Source: Raineyella sp. W15-4 (GTDB lineage Bacteria > Actinomycetota > Actinomycetes > Propionibacteriales > Propionibacteriaceae). Taken from it: DNA of 64,000 bases. Position 1 is the stretch's first letter; each line of letters starts with the position of its first letter. The stretch lies in assembly GCF_033170155.1 (NCBI RefSeq), contig NZ_CP137079.1:2604001-2668000 (forward strand), in the 5' to 3' direction. This document shows, one piece after another, positions 36,464-44,810 of the stretch. Position numbers and translations under genes: made by a program. The notes beneath the pieces were generated by a model. That model searched no databases, was not told the DNA's origin, and saw only the letters and a list, made by a program, of their open reading frames with translations.

Positions 36464-38977
36464 CTACCGGCCGAGGTGCCGGGCCAGGTACCGGCCGGTG
36501 GTGCTGGCGTCGGCCCGGGCGATCTCGTCGGGGGTGCCGACGGCGATGATCCGGCCGCCGGCCGCGCCGCCGCCGGGCCCCATGTCGATCACCTGGTCGG
36601 CGTTGGCGATCAGATCCAGGTCGTGCTCGATCACGATGACGCTGGCCCCTCGGTCGGTGAGTCGCTGCAGGACGTCGAGCAGCGTACGGACGTCGAGTGG
36701 GTGCAGTCCCACACTGGGTTCGTCCAGGACGAAGACCGCGCCGGACTGGTCGCGGTGCAGCTCGGTGGCCAGCTTGAGCCGTTGTGCCTCCCCGCCGGAC
36801 AGCGCCGGGGTGTCCTCCCCCAGCGTCAGGTAGCCGAGGCCGAGGTCGTCCAGGGCGCTGAGCCTGCGGCGCACCGCCGGGAGGTCGCCGACCACGCCGA
36901 GGGCTTCCCGTACGGTGTGGCCGAGCAGCTCGGGCAGCGCGATGCCACCGCGGCGGATCTCGAGGGCCCGCGGGGCGTAGCGGCTGCCACCGCAGTCGGG
37001 GCATGGGATGTCGATGTCGGGCAGGAACTGCACGTCGAGGGAGACCTGCCCGGTGCCCTCGCAGCGTGGGCAGGCCAGCGACCCGGTGTTGTAGGAGAAG
37101 TCCGAGGCGGTCAGCCCGAGCCGGGTCGCGTCGTCGGTGGCGGCGTACGCCTTGCGCAGGTCGTCGTAGACGCCGGAGTAGGTGGCGACGGTGGAGCGTA
37201 CGTTCACCCCGATCGGCGTCGCGTCGACGGTGTGCACCCGGGTGATCCCGTCCGCCTCGATCGTCCGGACGTGACCGGGGACCCGGCCGGTCCGCCCGGA
37301 TCTCCCGTTGCCGGATCGCCCGGCGAGGGCGACCAGGGCCGGCACCAGCGAGTCCAGCACAAAGGTGGTCTTGCCCGACCCGGACACGCCGGTGACGGCG
37401 ACCAGCCGGCCCCGGGGGATGTCGACCCGGAGCGGCCGGACGGTGTGGATCGCGGCGGTCTCCAGACGGATCCGGCCGATCGAGAACATCTCCGCCGCGG
37501 TGACCCGTTCCCGGACGACCACCGGCTGGTCGCCGGTCAGGAATCCGCCGAGCAGCGACGCCGGGTCCCGCTGCACCGCGGCGACCGGGCCCTGGGCGAG
37601 CACGGTGCCGCCCTCGGTACCCGAGCCCGGCCCGATCTCCACCAGCCAGGTGGCCTCGCGGAGGATCTGGACGTCGTGGTCGACGAAGACGACGGAGTTG
37701 CCGTCGGTGAGCAGGTCACGCATCACCCCGAGCAGGCCGTCGACGTTGGCCGGGTGCAGCCCGATCGAGGGCTCGTCCAGCACGTACAGCACGCCGGTGG
37801 TCTCGTTGCGGACGGCCCGGGCGAGTTGGACCCGCTGCAGCTCTCCGGTGGAGAGCGTCGCCCCTGCTCGGTCCAGGGTGAGGTAGCCCAGCCCGAGCTG
37901 GATGAGCCGGCGGGCCATCCCGAGCAGGGTGTCTACCAGCGCGTCGGCCATCGGCAGCATCTCCGCCGGGAGCGTGCCACGGACCGTCGGCGCCCAGGCG
38001 ACGACGTCGTCGAGGGTCAGCGCGGTGACATCGGCCAGGCCGAGGTCACCGATCCGTGGGGTGCGGGCCGCCTCCGACAGTCGGCTGCCGTGGCAGTCGG
38101 GGCAGGTGCCGGTGGTGAGGAACTTGGCGATCCGCTGCACGGCGCGTTCGTCCTTCGCGGTCCGCAGCGCCTCCTCGACGGTGAGTCGGGCGTTGCGGAA
38201 GGTGAAGTCCAGTTCCACGAAGCGGCCGGTCTTGGTGGTGACGCTGATGTGCCGCTTCTCCTCGGGCCCGTGCAGGACGATGTCGCGCTCCGCGGCGGTG
38301 AGCTTGTCGAACGGCACCTCGGTGCGGACCCCGAACTCGGCGACGACCTGGGGCATCACCTTGAAACCGATCATCTGCCAGGAGGCCACCGCGCCCTGGT
38401 CGATGGACTTCGAGCCGTCCGGCACCAGGGTCGCCTCGTCGACGGCCCGGACGACGCCGGTGCCGGCACAGGTCGGGCAGGCCCCGCCGGAGTTGAAGGC
38501 GAGCGCCTCGGCGCCCGGTGGGGTGACGGCGGCCCCGCACACCGGGCAGCGGATCGGGATCTCGGCCGCGACGTCGATGGTCGGCCCGATCCGGTGGCCG
38601 TTGGGGCACCGGTGGGAGGCGAGCCGGGAGAACATCAGCCGCAGCACGTTGAGCAGCTCGGTCGAGGTGCCGAAGGTGGAGCGGACCCCGGGCACTCCCG
38701 GGCGTTGGCGCAGCGCGAGGGCCGCGGGCACATGCTGCACCGAGTCGACTGCGGCCCGCGGGGCGTGCGCCATCCGGCGGCGGGTGTAGGTGGACAGCGC
38801 CTCGATGTAACGGCGCGATCCCTCGGCGTAGAGCACCCCGAGGGCCAGCGACGACTTACCCGAGCCGGAGACGCCGGCGATCCCGACGAGCTCCCGCAGC
38901 GGGATGTCGACGTCGATGCCCTTGAGGTTGTGCACCCGGGCGCCGCGAACGGAGATGTGATCGGTGACCTCGTTCAC
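36464..38977 (-). CDS. UvrA paralogue (class II, no UvrB-binding domain)
   Basis: This is a tandem ABC ATPase of 837 residues, about 110-120 shorter than UvrA. The first Walker A is GVSGSGKSSLALG, the second GVSGSGKTTFVLD; signatures are LSTGELQRVQLARAV and LSGGEAQRLKLATEL. Zinc-finger cysteines occur as CPVCGAA, CPTCAGTG, CPDCHGSRL and CPRCEGTG...CPDCGGSRY. Little lies between the first Walker A and the sequence MAHAPRAAVDSVQHVPAALA, fitting loss of the UvrB-binding insertion. Class II proteins are linked to resistance to DNA-intercalating drugs. TAGCCT (38985-38990), 7 bases before the GTG, suggests a leaderless mRNA. Confidence 0.88.
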   Translation of the reverse strand: MNEVTDHISVRGARVHNLKGIDVDIPLRELVGIAGVSGSGKSSLALGVLYAEGSRRYIEALSTYTRRRMAHAPRAAVDSVQHVPAALALRQRPGVPGVRSTFGTSTELLNVLRLMFSRLASHRCPNGHRIGPTIDVAAEIPIRCPVCGAAVTPPGAEALAFNSGGACPTCAGTGVVRAVDEATLVPDGSKSIDQGAVASWQMIGFKVMPQVVAEFGVRTEVPFDKLTAAERDIVLHGPEEKRHISVTTKTGRFVELDFTFRNARLTVEEALRTAKDERAVQRIAKFLTTGTCPDCHGSRLSEAARTPRIGDLGLADVTALTLDDVVAWAPTVRGTLPAEMLPMADALVDTLLGMARRLIQLGLGYLTLDRAGATLSTGELQRVQLARAVRNETTGVLYVLDEPSIGLHPANVDGLLGVMRDLLTDGNSVVFVDHDVQILREATWLVEIGPGSGTEGGTVLAQGPVAAVQRDPASLLGGFLTGDQPVVVRERVTAAEMFSIGRIRLETAAIHTVRPLRVDIPRGRLVAVTGVSGSGKTTFVLDSLVPALVALAGRSGNGRSGRTGRVPGHVRTIEADGITRVHTVDATPIGVNVRSTVATYSGVYDDLRKAYAATDDATRLGLTASDFSYNTGSLACPRCEGTGQVSLDVQFLPDIDIPCPDCGGSRYAPRALEIRRGGIALPELLGHTVREALGVVGDLPAVRRRLSALDDLGLGYLTLGEDTPALSGGEAQRLKLATELHRDQSGAVFVLDEPSVGLHPLDVRTLLDVLQRLTDRGASVIVIEHDLDLIANADQVIDMGPGGGAAGGRIIAVGTPDEIARADASTTGRYLARHLGR

Positions 38978-39020
38978 ATCCGACAGGCTAGTTCGCGACG
39001 GAAGCCCAGGCCGCGCGGCA

Positions 39021-40676
39021 TCAGCCGATCGCGGCCTCCTTCGCCATCCGGCGGGCGCCCCGCAGACCGAACACCGAGGCCGGGCCGATGGTGGATCCGG
39101 GACCGGGATAGGTGTGGCCCATCACCGACGCGGTGGTGTTGCCGGCGGCGTAGAGACCCGCGATCACCGAGCCGTCGGCCCGCAGTACCCGGGCGTCGGC
39201 GTCGGTGACCACACCGCCCTTGGTGCCGAGGTCGCCGATGACCACCTTGTACGCGGTGAACGGGCCCTTCTCCAGCGGTCCGAGGCAGGGGTTCGGCCGT
39301 ACGGTGGGGTCACCGTAGTAGCGGTCGTAGGCAGAGTCCCCACGATGGAAGTCCTGGTCCCGCCCGGTGCGGGCGAAGCCGTTGAACCGCTCGACGGTCC
39401 CCCGCAGCACGGCCGGGTCCACGCCGATCCGGCCCGCGAGGGCGTCCAGTGACCCCGCCCTGAACAGCAGACCCTGCGCCGCCATCGCCTTGGTCAGGCC
39501 CGGGATGATCGAGAAGGTGCTGAAGTAGCGCCGGGAGTGGCGGGCCTCGGTGATGAACCAGTAGTCGCCGTCCCTGTCGTGGGCGAGCATGTGGTGCCCC
39601 AGGTCGACGTACGACTCCGACTCGTTGGCGAACCGCTGCCCCCTGGCGTCCACCATCAGGCCGTACGGCATCGACCGTTCACCGACCAGGAAGGACGGGG
39701 TGCCGCCCTCGACCGGCGCCAGCGAGGCTCCCCACCAGGCGTCCTCCATGTAGTCGACCGCCGCCCCGAGGTCCTGCGCCATCGCGATCGCGTCGCCGAG
39801 GTTGCCCGGATTGCCCGACGGATAGCCGTCGATCCCCTCGTAGCGGCGTCGCCACTCCCGGTTGTGCTCGAAGCCGCCAGCCGCCAGCATCACGCCGCGA
39901 CGGGCGCGCAGCACCTTCTCCCCGCCTGGTGCACCGACCCGGACGCCGACCACCCGGTCGCCCTCGGTGACGAGCGCCTCAGCCGGCGTGCCGAGCAGCA
40001 ACGGGACACCGCCGCGGACAAGGACCGCGTGGGCGAACTGGGCCGCCAGCGCGCCGCCCAGGCCGACCAGGCGCTTGCCGCGTACCAGACCGCCGAGGGC
40101 GCGGAACACGAACTGCGCGCCGCGGACGAATCCACCGGGAGTGGACCAGGCCCGGCCCAACAGCCACACGTCATTCGTCCGCACCGGCAGGGGGATCGGG
40201 TCCCGCTGCGTCGTGGCCCACTCCCCCAGCCGCTTGAGATCGAAGTTCTGCCCCTCGATGGCGCGCCCGATCTTCCCGCCGGGCAGTTCCGGATAGTAGT
40301 CCGGGTAGTCGGGGTCGCGGAGGAACTCCATGCCGTGCCGCTCGGCGGTGAGGACGAAGTCCTCCACGCCGCCCACGAACGCCTCGAGCCGCTCCGGCGA
40401 GGACGCCGGGCCGGGCTCCCCGACCGTCCGTCGCAGGTAGTCGAGGGCCTCCTCGCGGGAGTCCGCCGCCCCCTGACGGCGCATCAGCGGATTGTCGGGG
40501 AGCCACAGGCCGCCACCCGACATCGCGGTGGAGCCGCCCCACCGATCGGTGCTTTCCACCATGATCACGCTGAGGCCCTCGTCGACGGCTCCCAGCGCCG
40601 TGGCGAAGGCGGCCGCACCACTGCCGACGACCACCACGTCGTAGGTCTCATCCCCTGTGCCTGACATCTCTGACAT
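39021..40676 (-). CDS. FAD-dependent 3-ketosteroid delta-1-dehydrogenase-like oxidoreductase
   Basis: This 551-residue flavoprotein begins with a dinucleotide-binding loop (VVVVGSGAAAFATALGAV) and has a fumarate-reductase/KstD-type catalytic region. GGSTAMSGGGLWLP, SMPYGLMVDARGQRFANES, and the C-terminal GLYAAGNTTASVMGHTYPGP are typical of KstD and related enzymes. The substrate may be a steroid or another cyclic ketone; no other steroid-degradation gene is in the window. Two in-frame ATGs (40676 and 40667) are possible starts. It is divergent from a TetR regulator. Confidence 0.82.
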   Translation of the reverse strand: MSEMSGTGDETYDVVVVGSGAAAFATALGAVDEGLSVIMVESTDRWGGSTAMSGGGLWLPDNPLMRRQGAADSREEALDYLRRTVGEPGPASSPERLEAFVGGVEDFVLTAERHGMEFLRDPDYPDYYPELPGGKIGRAIEGQNFDLKRLGEWATTQRDPIPLPVRTNDVWLLGRAWSTPGGFVRGAQFVFRALGGLVRGKRLVGLGGALAAQFAHAVLVRGGVPLLLGTPAEALVTEGDRVVGVRVGAPGGEKVLRARRGVMLAAGGFEHNREWRRRYEGIDGYPSGNPGNLGDAIAMAQDLGAAVDYMEDAWWGASLAPVEGGTPSFLVGERSMPYGLMVDARGQRFANESESYVDLGHHMLAHDRDGDYWFITEARHSRRYFSTFSIIPGLTKAMAAQGLLFRAGSLDALAGRIGVDPAVLRGTVERFNGFARTGRDQDFHRGDSAYDRYYGDPTVRPNPCLGPLEKGPFTAYKVVIGDLGTKGGVVTDADARVLRADGSVIAGLYAAGNTTASVMGHTYPGPGSTIGPASVFGLRGARRMAKEAAIG

Positions 40677-40712
40677 CGTCGAACCACCCTGTTCCCGATC
40701 GGTCCGTCACTA

Positions 40713-40748
40713 CCGGACGATGCTGTCCGGATGAGTATAGTCGACGTA
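40713..40748. promoter_or_regulatory. TetR operator and leaderless TetR promoter
   Basis: CCGGAC-N6-GTCCGG at 40713-40730 is a perfect 18-bp interrupted palindrome. TATAGT at 40736-40741 follows, and 7 bases later the regulator ATG begins. The palindrome covers the spacer and -35 area of the regulator and lies 36 bp upstream of the dehydrogenase start, so one site could control both. Confidence 0.6.
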
Positions 40749-41312
40749 ATGGAACAGCGGCGACCGAAGGCGAACCGGGGTCCGGCGGCAGCAGCGGAGA
40801 ACCGTACGGCGATCCTGCGGTCGGCCCGTCGCCTCTTCGCCGCCCAGGGGTTCCGGGTCCCACTCACGGCGATCGCCCGGGACGCCGGCGTCGGGCAGGG
40901 CGTGCTCTATCGGCATTTCCCCACTCGGATGGATCTGGCCCTGGCGGTGTTCGACGAGAACCTGACCCGGATCGAACGCACCGCCGCCTCCGGCGGACCC
41001 GAGGTGTTCGACCGGGTGTGGCGCGAGCTGGTGACGCTCATCCTCACCGACGTGGCCTTCGTCGAGACCGCGGTGGAGGCGGATCGTACGGCGACCGCCG
41101 AGCAGTCTGCCGACCGCCTCGCCGGCATCATCACGCCGCTGTTGGACGACGCCCGTCGCGCCGGATCCGTCGACTCCGATGTCGACGTCGACGACCTGTT
41201 CCGGGCCCTGCGGGCCGCGTACGGTCTCGTGGTGACTGCGCAGGACTCCGCCCAGGCGCGCCGGGACGTCGTGGCGCTGATGACCTCGCTCGGCCTCCCT
41301 GCGCCGCAGTGA
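40749..41312 (+). CDS. TetR-family transcriptional regulator
   Basis: This 187-residue repressor-type protein has an N-terminal TetR helix-turn-helix (ILRSARRLFAAQGFRVPLTA, IARDAGVGQGVLYRHFPTRM) and a helical ligand-binding domain. An ATG at 40731 is in frame but lies inside the promoter hexamer region; TATAGT 7 bases before the ATG at 40749 makes the shorter start better. It probably controls the divergent KstD-like gene through the palindrome between them. The ligand is unknown. Confidence 0.87.
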   Translation: MEQRRPKANRGPAAAAENRTAILRSARRLFAAQGFRVPLTAIARDAGVGQGVLYRHFPTRMDLALAVFDENLTRIERTAASGGPEVFDRVWRELVTLILTDVAFVETAVEADRTATAEQSADRLAGIITPLLDDARRAGSVDSDVDVDDLFRALRAAYGLVVTAQDSAQARRDVVALMTSLGLPAPQ

Positions 41313-41368
41313 GACCACCGGCCGTCAGCGCCACGCCCAGGCTCAGCCTTCCGTGCGAGGCTGGAGAC

Positions 41369-42445
41369 ATGGTGGACAGATCCTTGATTTCCGATCAGGC
41401 GTCGATTCCCGATCAGGCGGCCGAGACCGCGACGCGACTCGTGACCGAGGCGGGAATCACCGCGAACGCCGACCTCGTCGCCCGCATCCTCGAGACCGGC
41501 CTCGGCCTGGGCACCGATGCGCCGACGCGGCTCGACCTGAAGATCGCCTCCGCGGCACTCACCGAGATGCGCGCCGCGTTCCGGCTCTTCGCCCCGTACC
41601 AGGGGGTGCCGAAGGTCACCATCTTCGGCTCGGCCCGGACCCGGCCGGACACCCTGTTGTATCGCGCGGCCGCGGACACCGCGACGACACTGTCGCGACG
41701 CGGATGGATGGTGGTGACCGGGGCGGGGCCGGGGATCATGCAGGCCGCGGCCGAGGGCGCTGGCCGTGAGCGTTCCCTCGGCGTCTCGATCCGGCTGCCG
41801 TTCGAGGAGAGTCCCAGTGCGGCGACCGTCGAATCCGGCAATCACGTGGCGATGAAGTATTTCTTCACCCGCAAGCTCATGCTGGTCAAGGAATCCCGCG
41901 GGTTCGTCTTCGTGCCGGGAGGGTTCGGCACGCTCGATGAGATGTTCGAGGTGCTGACCCTGCAACAGACCGGCAAGGCGGAACCGGCTCCCATCGTCCT
42001 GCTGGACAGTCCCGATGGAACGTTCTGGGCAGGGCTGCGACGGTTCGCCCGCGAGGCGATGATCCCGGCCGGAGTCATCTCCGCCGACGACTTCGACCGG
42101 GTCCTGGTGACCGACTCGGTGCCCGCGGCAGCCGACGAGATCACCGGCTTCTGGCGCAACTACGACTCGCTGCGCTGGGTCGGACGCCGGCTGGTGTTGC
42201 GTCTGCGCGCGGAGCCGACCCCCGCCGAGGTCGACGACCTCAATGATCGGTTCGGACACCTGCTGACCAAGGGCCGCATCGTACGCTCCGCTCCGCTCGC
42301 GCAGGAGGCGGGCGACAACGATCGTGTCGACCTGCCTCGGCTCCTGATGACCTATGATCCGCGCCAGGTGGGCTCCCTCCACCGGCTCATCCGCGCCGTC
42401 AACACGCTTCCCAGTTCACCCGGCGGACCGGCCACATCGGAGTAG
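41369..42445 (+). CDS. LOG-family (lysine decarboxylase-like) protein
   Basis: This 358-residue Rossmann-fold protein carries the LOG signatures GWMVVTGAGPGIMQAAAEGA and PGGFGTLDEMFEVL. LOG enzymes release free bases from nucleoside 5'-monophosphates. This form is longer than the about 190-residue plant-type LOG, with an N-terminal helical part of about 85 residues and a C-terminal extension of about 90. The ATG follows GGAG closely. It marks the last core gene before the accessory island. Confidence 0.85.
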   Translation: MVDRSLISDQASIPDQAAETATRLVTEAGITANADLVARILETGLGLGTDAPTRLDLKIASAALTEMRAAFRLFAPYQGVPKVTIFGSARTRPDTLLYRAAADTATTLSRRGWMVVTGAGPGIMQAAAEGAGRERSLGVSIRLPFEESPSAATVESGNHVAMKYFFTRKLMLVKESRGFVFVPGGFGTLDEMFEVLTLQQTGKAEPAPIVLLDSPDGTFWAGLRRFAREAMIPAGVISADDFDRVLVTDSVPAAADEITGFWRNYDSLRWVGRRLVLRLRAEPTPAEVDDLNDRFGHLLTKGRIVRSAPLAQEAGDNDRVDLPRLLMTYDPRQVGSLHRLIRAVNTLPSSPGGPATSE

Positions 42446-42464
42446 TCGACCCGCTCCTCGCCGC

Positions 42465-43715
42465 TCACGGACCGAGCAGAGCCAGCGGCACCACGGCGAT
42501 GCCGTCCGGCCGTCGGTACGCCGTCGTGCCGGTGGTGACCACCATGAGGTCGGCCATCCTGTCGGGAATCTGATCGCGGAGCCACACCAGATGCCGGACG
42601 TCGGAGGTGGTCACCTCTGGAGCCAGTTTCACTTCGATGCCGAGGATCTGACCATCGACGCCCTGGACGATGAGGTCGACCTCTCGATCTCCACCGGTGA
42701 GGCGAAGGTGGCTCACCGACGCTTCTGCGGCCTGGGCCAGGACTCGGACCCCCAGGGTCACGAGCGATTCGAAGAGCGGACCCGCCATATGCGCGCCGGC
42801 AGTCCCGAGCAACGACGCCGCGGACAGGCCGAGGAGGCGCGCCGCCAACGCAGGGTCGGCAAGCTGATGCTTCGGGGCCTGCTGCAATCGACGGATGGGA
42901 TTGTTCGCAGGTGTCCATCCGGGCACCGGATCGAGCAACCAGAGCTGGCTGAGGTGATCGCGATAGGCGATCGTTGTCGTCTTCGCTGGCTGATTCGAAT
43001 CTCCGCCGGTCGTCGCATCGAGCAGCCGTGAGTAGGCGGTCGTCGTCGACGACGCAGCCGCGTACGCCGCGAGCCACGACCTGAGCGTCGCCGGTCGGCG
43101 CACGTCGTACCCCCGCTCGGGCAGGTCCCGATCGATGACGCGCTGCAGGTAGGCGTCGAGGAGAGCCCGACGCAGACGCGGCGCCGTGGCCATGATGCCG
43201 GGAAAGCCACTGTCGACGATCGCATCGGCGTAGTCGCGCAAGGAGAACGCCGTCTGGCCCCCGACATGCTCCGCACCACCCGCGAGAGCAGCGGACAACG
43301 AGACCGTCGGGGTCACCATCCCGCGTTCATGCAGGCCCATCGGGCGCATGCGCAGAGACAGGATGCGCCCGGCACCACTGTGAGTACCTGCCGGATCGAC
43401 CGGAGTGGCAGAACCGGTGAGGAGAAACCGGCCTGAGGGCGCACCCGCGTCGACCTGGCGCCGGACAGAATCCCATACCTGCGGGAGCTTCTGCCATTCG
43501 TCCAGCAGGACAGTGCCGGGCGGAACCGATGCCAGGTCGAAATCGGCCCGAGCAACCTCTCGCTGCGCAGGGTCGTCCAAGAACCAGACCGCATCGGCGC
43601 GGCGACGAGCAGTGTCCGTCTTTCCTACGCCCTTGGGCCCATCAAGGGCGATAGCGGGCGCGACAGGCAGCAACTCGTCGAGCTCACGATCCACCGTCCG
43701 TTCCAGGTAGTCCAC
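42465..43715 (-). CDS. AAA_14/DUF4143 ATP-binding protein
   Basis: This 416-residue protein has an N-terminal AAA-type ATPase (Walker A GPKGVGKT at 26-33, Walker B TVLLDEWQKLP at about 68-78, sensor-like FLLTGSA) and a C-terminal DUF4143 region with a PD-(D/E)xK-like core: GGDREVDLIV then GIEVKLA. Such proteins are widespread in mobile and defence-rich regions, function unknown. The GTG at 43715 gives the usual start VDYLERTVDRELDELLP and follows AAGGTGG; an ATG 13 codons upstream overlaps the repeat array. Three direct repeats lie 33-91 bp upstream. Confidence 0.85.
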   Translation of the reverse strand: MDYLERTVDRELDELLPVAPAIALDGPKGVGKTDTARRRADAVWFLDDPAQREVARADFDLASVPPGTVLLDEWQKLPQVWDSVRRQVDAGAPSGRFLLTGSATPVDPAGTHSGAGRILSLRMRPMGLHERGMVTPTVSLSAALAGGAEHVGGQTAFSLRDYADAIVDSGFPGIMATAPRLRRALLDAYLQRVIDRDLPERGYDVRRPATLRSWLAAYAAASSTTTAYSRLLDATTGGDSNQPAKTTTIAYRDHLSQLWLLDPVPGWTPANNPIRRLQQAPKHQLADPALAARLLGLSAASLLGTAGAHMAGPLFESLVTLGVRVLAQAAEASVSHLRLTGGDREVDLIVQGVDGQILGIEVKLAPEVTTSDVRHLVWLRDQIPDRMADLMVVTTGTTAYRRPDGIAVVPLALLGP

Positions 43716-43747
43716 GTCGCCCACCTTACCGCCGAAGGAGCCGTACG

Positions 43748-43806
43748 CTACCATTTGCGGTTGAGGTAGGCTACCTTTTGCGGTTCTCAGACACTACCAT
43801 TTGCGG
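43748..43806. repeat. Three 13-bp direct repeats with 23-bp periodicity
   Basis: CTACCATTTGCGG at 43748-43760, CTACCTTTTGCGG at 43771-43783 and CTACCATTTGCGG at 43794-43806 begin exactly 23 bp apart. The sequence between the first two includes GGTAG-G-CTACC, a small palindrome. They lie in the promoter region of the ATPase, one of them forming the end of the truncated HXXEE gene. This looks like a multi-site operator; spacers of 10 bp rule out CRISPR. Confidence 0.8.
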
Positions 43807-43988
43807 ATCTCACAGTCGGGGACCGCGCCGCGACGTGCACCCCGGCCCACGACTGACGTGTATCCACGCGCAGCCAGCCCCTCGATCCCGGTGCGGGTCG
43901 CCAGGTGGTCACAGGTCTGTGGGAACGCGAAGGCTTCCTCGACATCGTGCACCACCCAGGCCAGGTAGAGTGCACCTGGGCCTCTCAT
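43794..43988 (-). pseudogene. Truncated HXXEE-domain membrane protein
   Basis: A good ribosome site (AAGGAGGGGG) and ATG at 43988 open a 64-codon frame: MRGPGALYLAWVVHDVEEAF followed by AFPQTCDHLATRTGI. HDVEE matches the HXXEE motif of small multi-helix membrane proteins, which are normally about 150-200 residues. The frame stops inside the third repeat, so the C-terminal two-thirds is lost. The ATG overlaps the TGA of a preceding fragment (frame containing HLIEEHMAVGARTRAIKEG), probably the end of a lost upstream gene. Together with 44080-44140 this fills the 431 bp without an intact gene. Confidence 0.6.
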
Positions 43989-44079
43989 ACAGCCGCCCCC
44001 TCCTTGATCGCTCTGGTCCGAGCCCCCACGGCCATGTGCTCTTCGATGAGATGCGCACACGCTCACCGCGTCGGCAAAC

Positions 44080-44140
44080 ACTGCTGGTGGTGACCGACCA
44101 CCACGAGGTCGGCGATCCTGTCGGAATCTGATCGCGTGGA
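44080..44140 (-). pseudogene. Relic of a second AAA_14/DUF4143 gene C-terminus
   Basis: This 60-bp stretch aligns closely with 42528-42585 inside the intact ATPase gene (encoding DQIPDRMADLMVVTTG), on the same strand, with one 1-base deletion and a 4-base insertion that break the frame. Shared blocks include AATCTGATCGCG and GAGGTCGG. It is a decayed duplicate or the scar of recombination between two such genes. Confidence 0.65.
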
Positions 44141-44146
44141 GCGGCG

Positions 44147-44686
44147 TCACAGGTCCATGACAAGCTCAGGGTCGACCTTCCACCACAGGTGTCCCGCAGC
44201 GGGGATCTCCCGGGCACTGGCGGTCACCCTCGTCCGAAGCGACCGCAGGAGCGTGTCGTACGCCGCTTCGCTGAACTCGAACGTCTTCGCGCCGGCCGCG
44301 CCATCGACCAGTTGGATGCCATCGCCTTGTCCCTCCCAGCCGAACCGGCTCCATCGGACCACCCCCTGGGATCGCTCCAGCGCGACACTGAGGACGCCGC
44401 AATCCACGTCGCCGCAGACCTGACAGACGAAGAGGCCCACCCGACCGGGCGCCAGGGCTCCGCCGCGAGGATCGGCCAGCCGGTCGAGCCAGGCCAGTCC
44501 CTCGCTCACGGTCCACTCCGACCGCAGAGGGGTGCATCCTGTCGACACGTCATTGAGCTGCAGCTGATCGCGCAACAACGTCCCGTTCACAAGCAGGTCG
44601 AGAAACCGAGCCCGCTCGACAGCCGGACGGCGCCTCTCCAGAACACCCCACGAGGTGATGCGATCCGCGGTGCCCAGCTCGTCCAC
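44147..44686 (-). CDS. Conserved hypothetical protein
   Basis: I do not recognise a function for this 179-residue soluble protein. It has a cysteine-containing stretch VCQVCGDVDCGVLSV near residue 90, possibly metal-binding, followed by VVRWSRFGWEGQGDG and a C-terminal FEFSEAAYDTLLRSLRTRV. Similar proteins occur in other actinobacteria. The GTG at 44686 has TACGGT 7 bases upstream, fitting a leaderless start. It is the first intact gene after the relic zone. Confidence 0.65.
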   Translation of the reverse strand: MDELGTADRITSWGVLERRRPAVERARFLDLLVNGTLLRDQLQLNDVSTGCTPLRSEWTVSEGLAWLDRLADPRGGALAPGRVGLFVCQVCGDVDCGVLSVALERSQGVVRWSRFGWEGQGDGIQLVDGAAGAKTFEFSEAAYDTLLRSLRTRVTASAREIPAAGHLWWKVDPELVMDL

Positions 44687-44810
44687 GGGCCCAACCGTAT
44701 CCGACCCGATGCGCCCGCCCGAGGTCCATCGAGATCCCCCCAGGAGGGGGCGTGACCACCGGGTATGGCTGCTTGGGAATACGTGTGCCGATGGGCCAGT
44801 TGAAGAAGGC

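Noticed and set aside
40731-40748. Upstream ATG as start of the TetR regulator
   Set aside because: It sits within the promoter, overlapping the TATAGT region; the ATG at 40749 has the consistent leaderless spacing.
43748-43806. Repeat array considered as CRISPR or as IS ends
   Set aside because: Units are only 13 bp with 10-bp spacers, no cas genes occur nearby, and there is no transposase or inverted terminal repeat.
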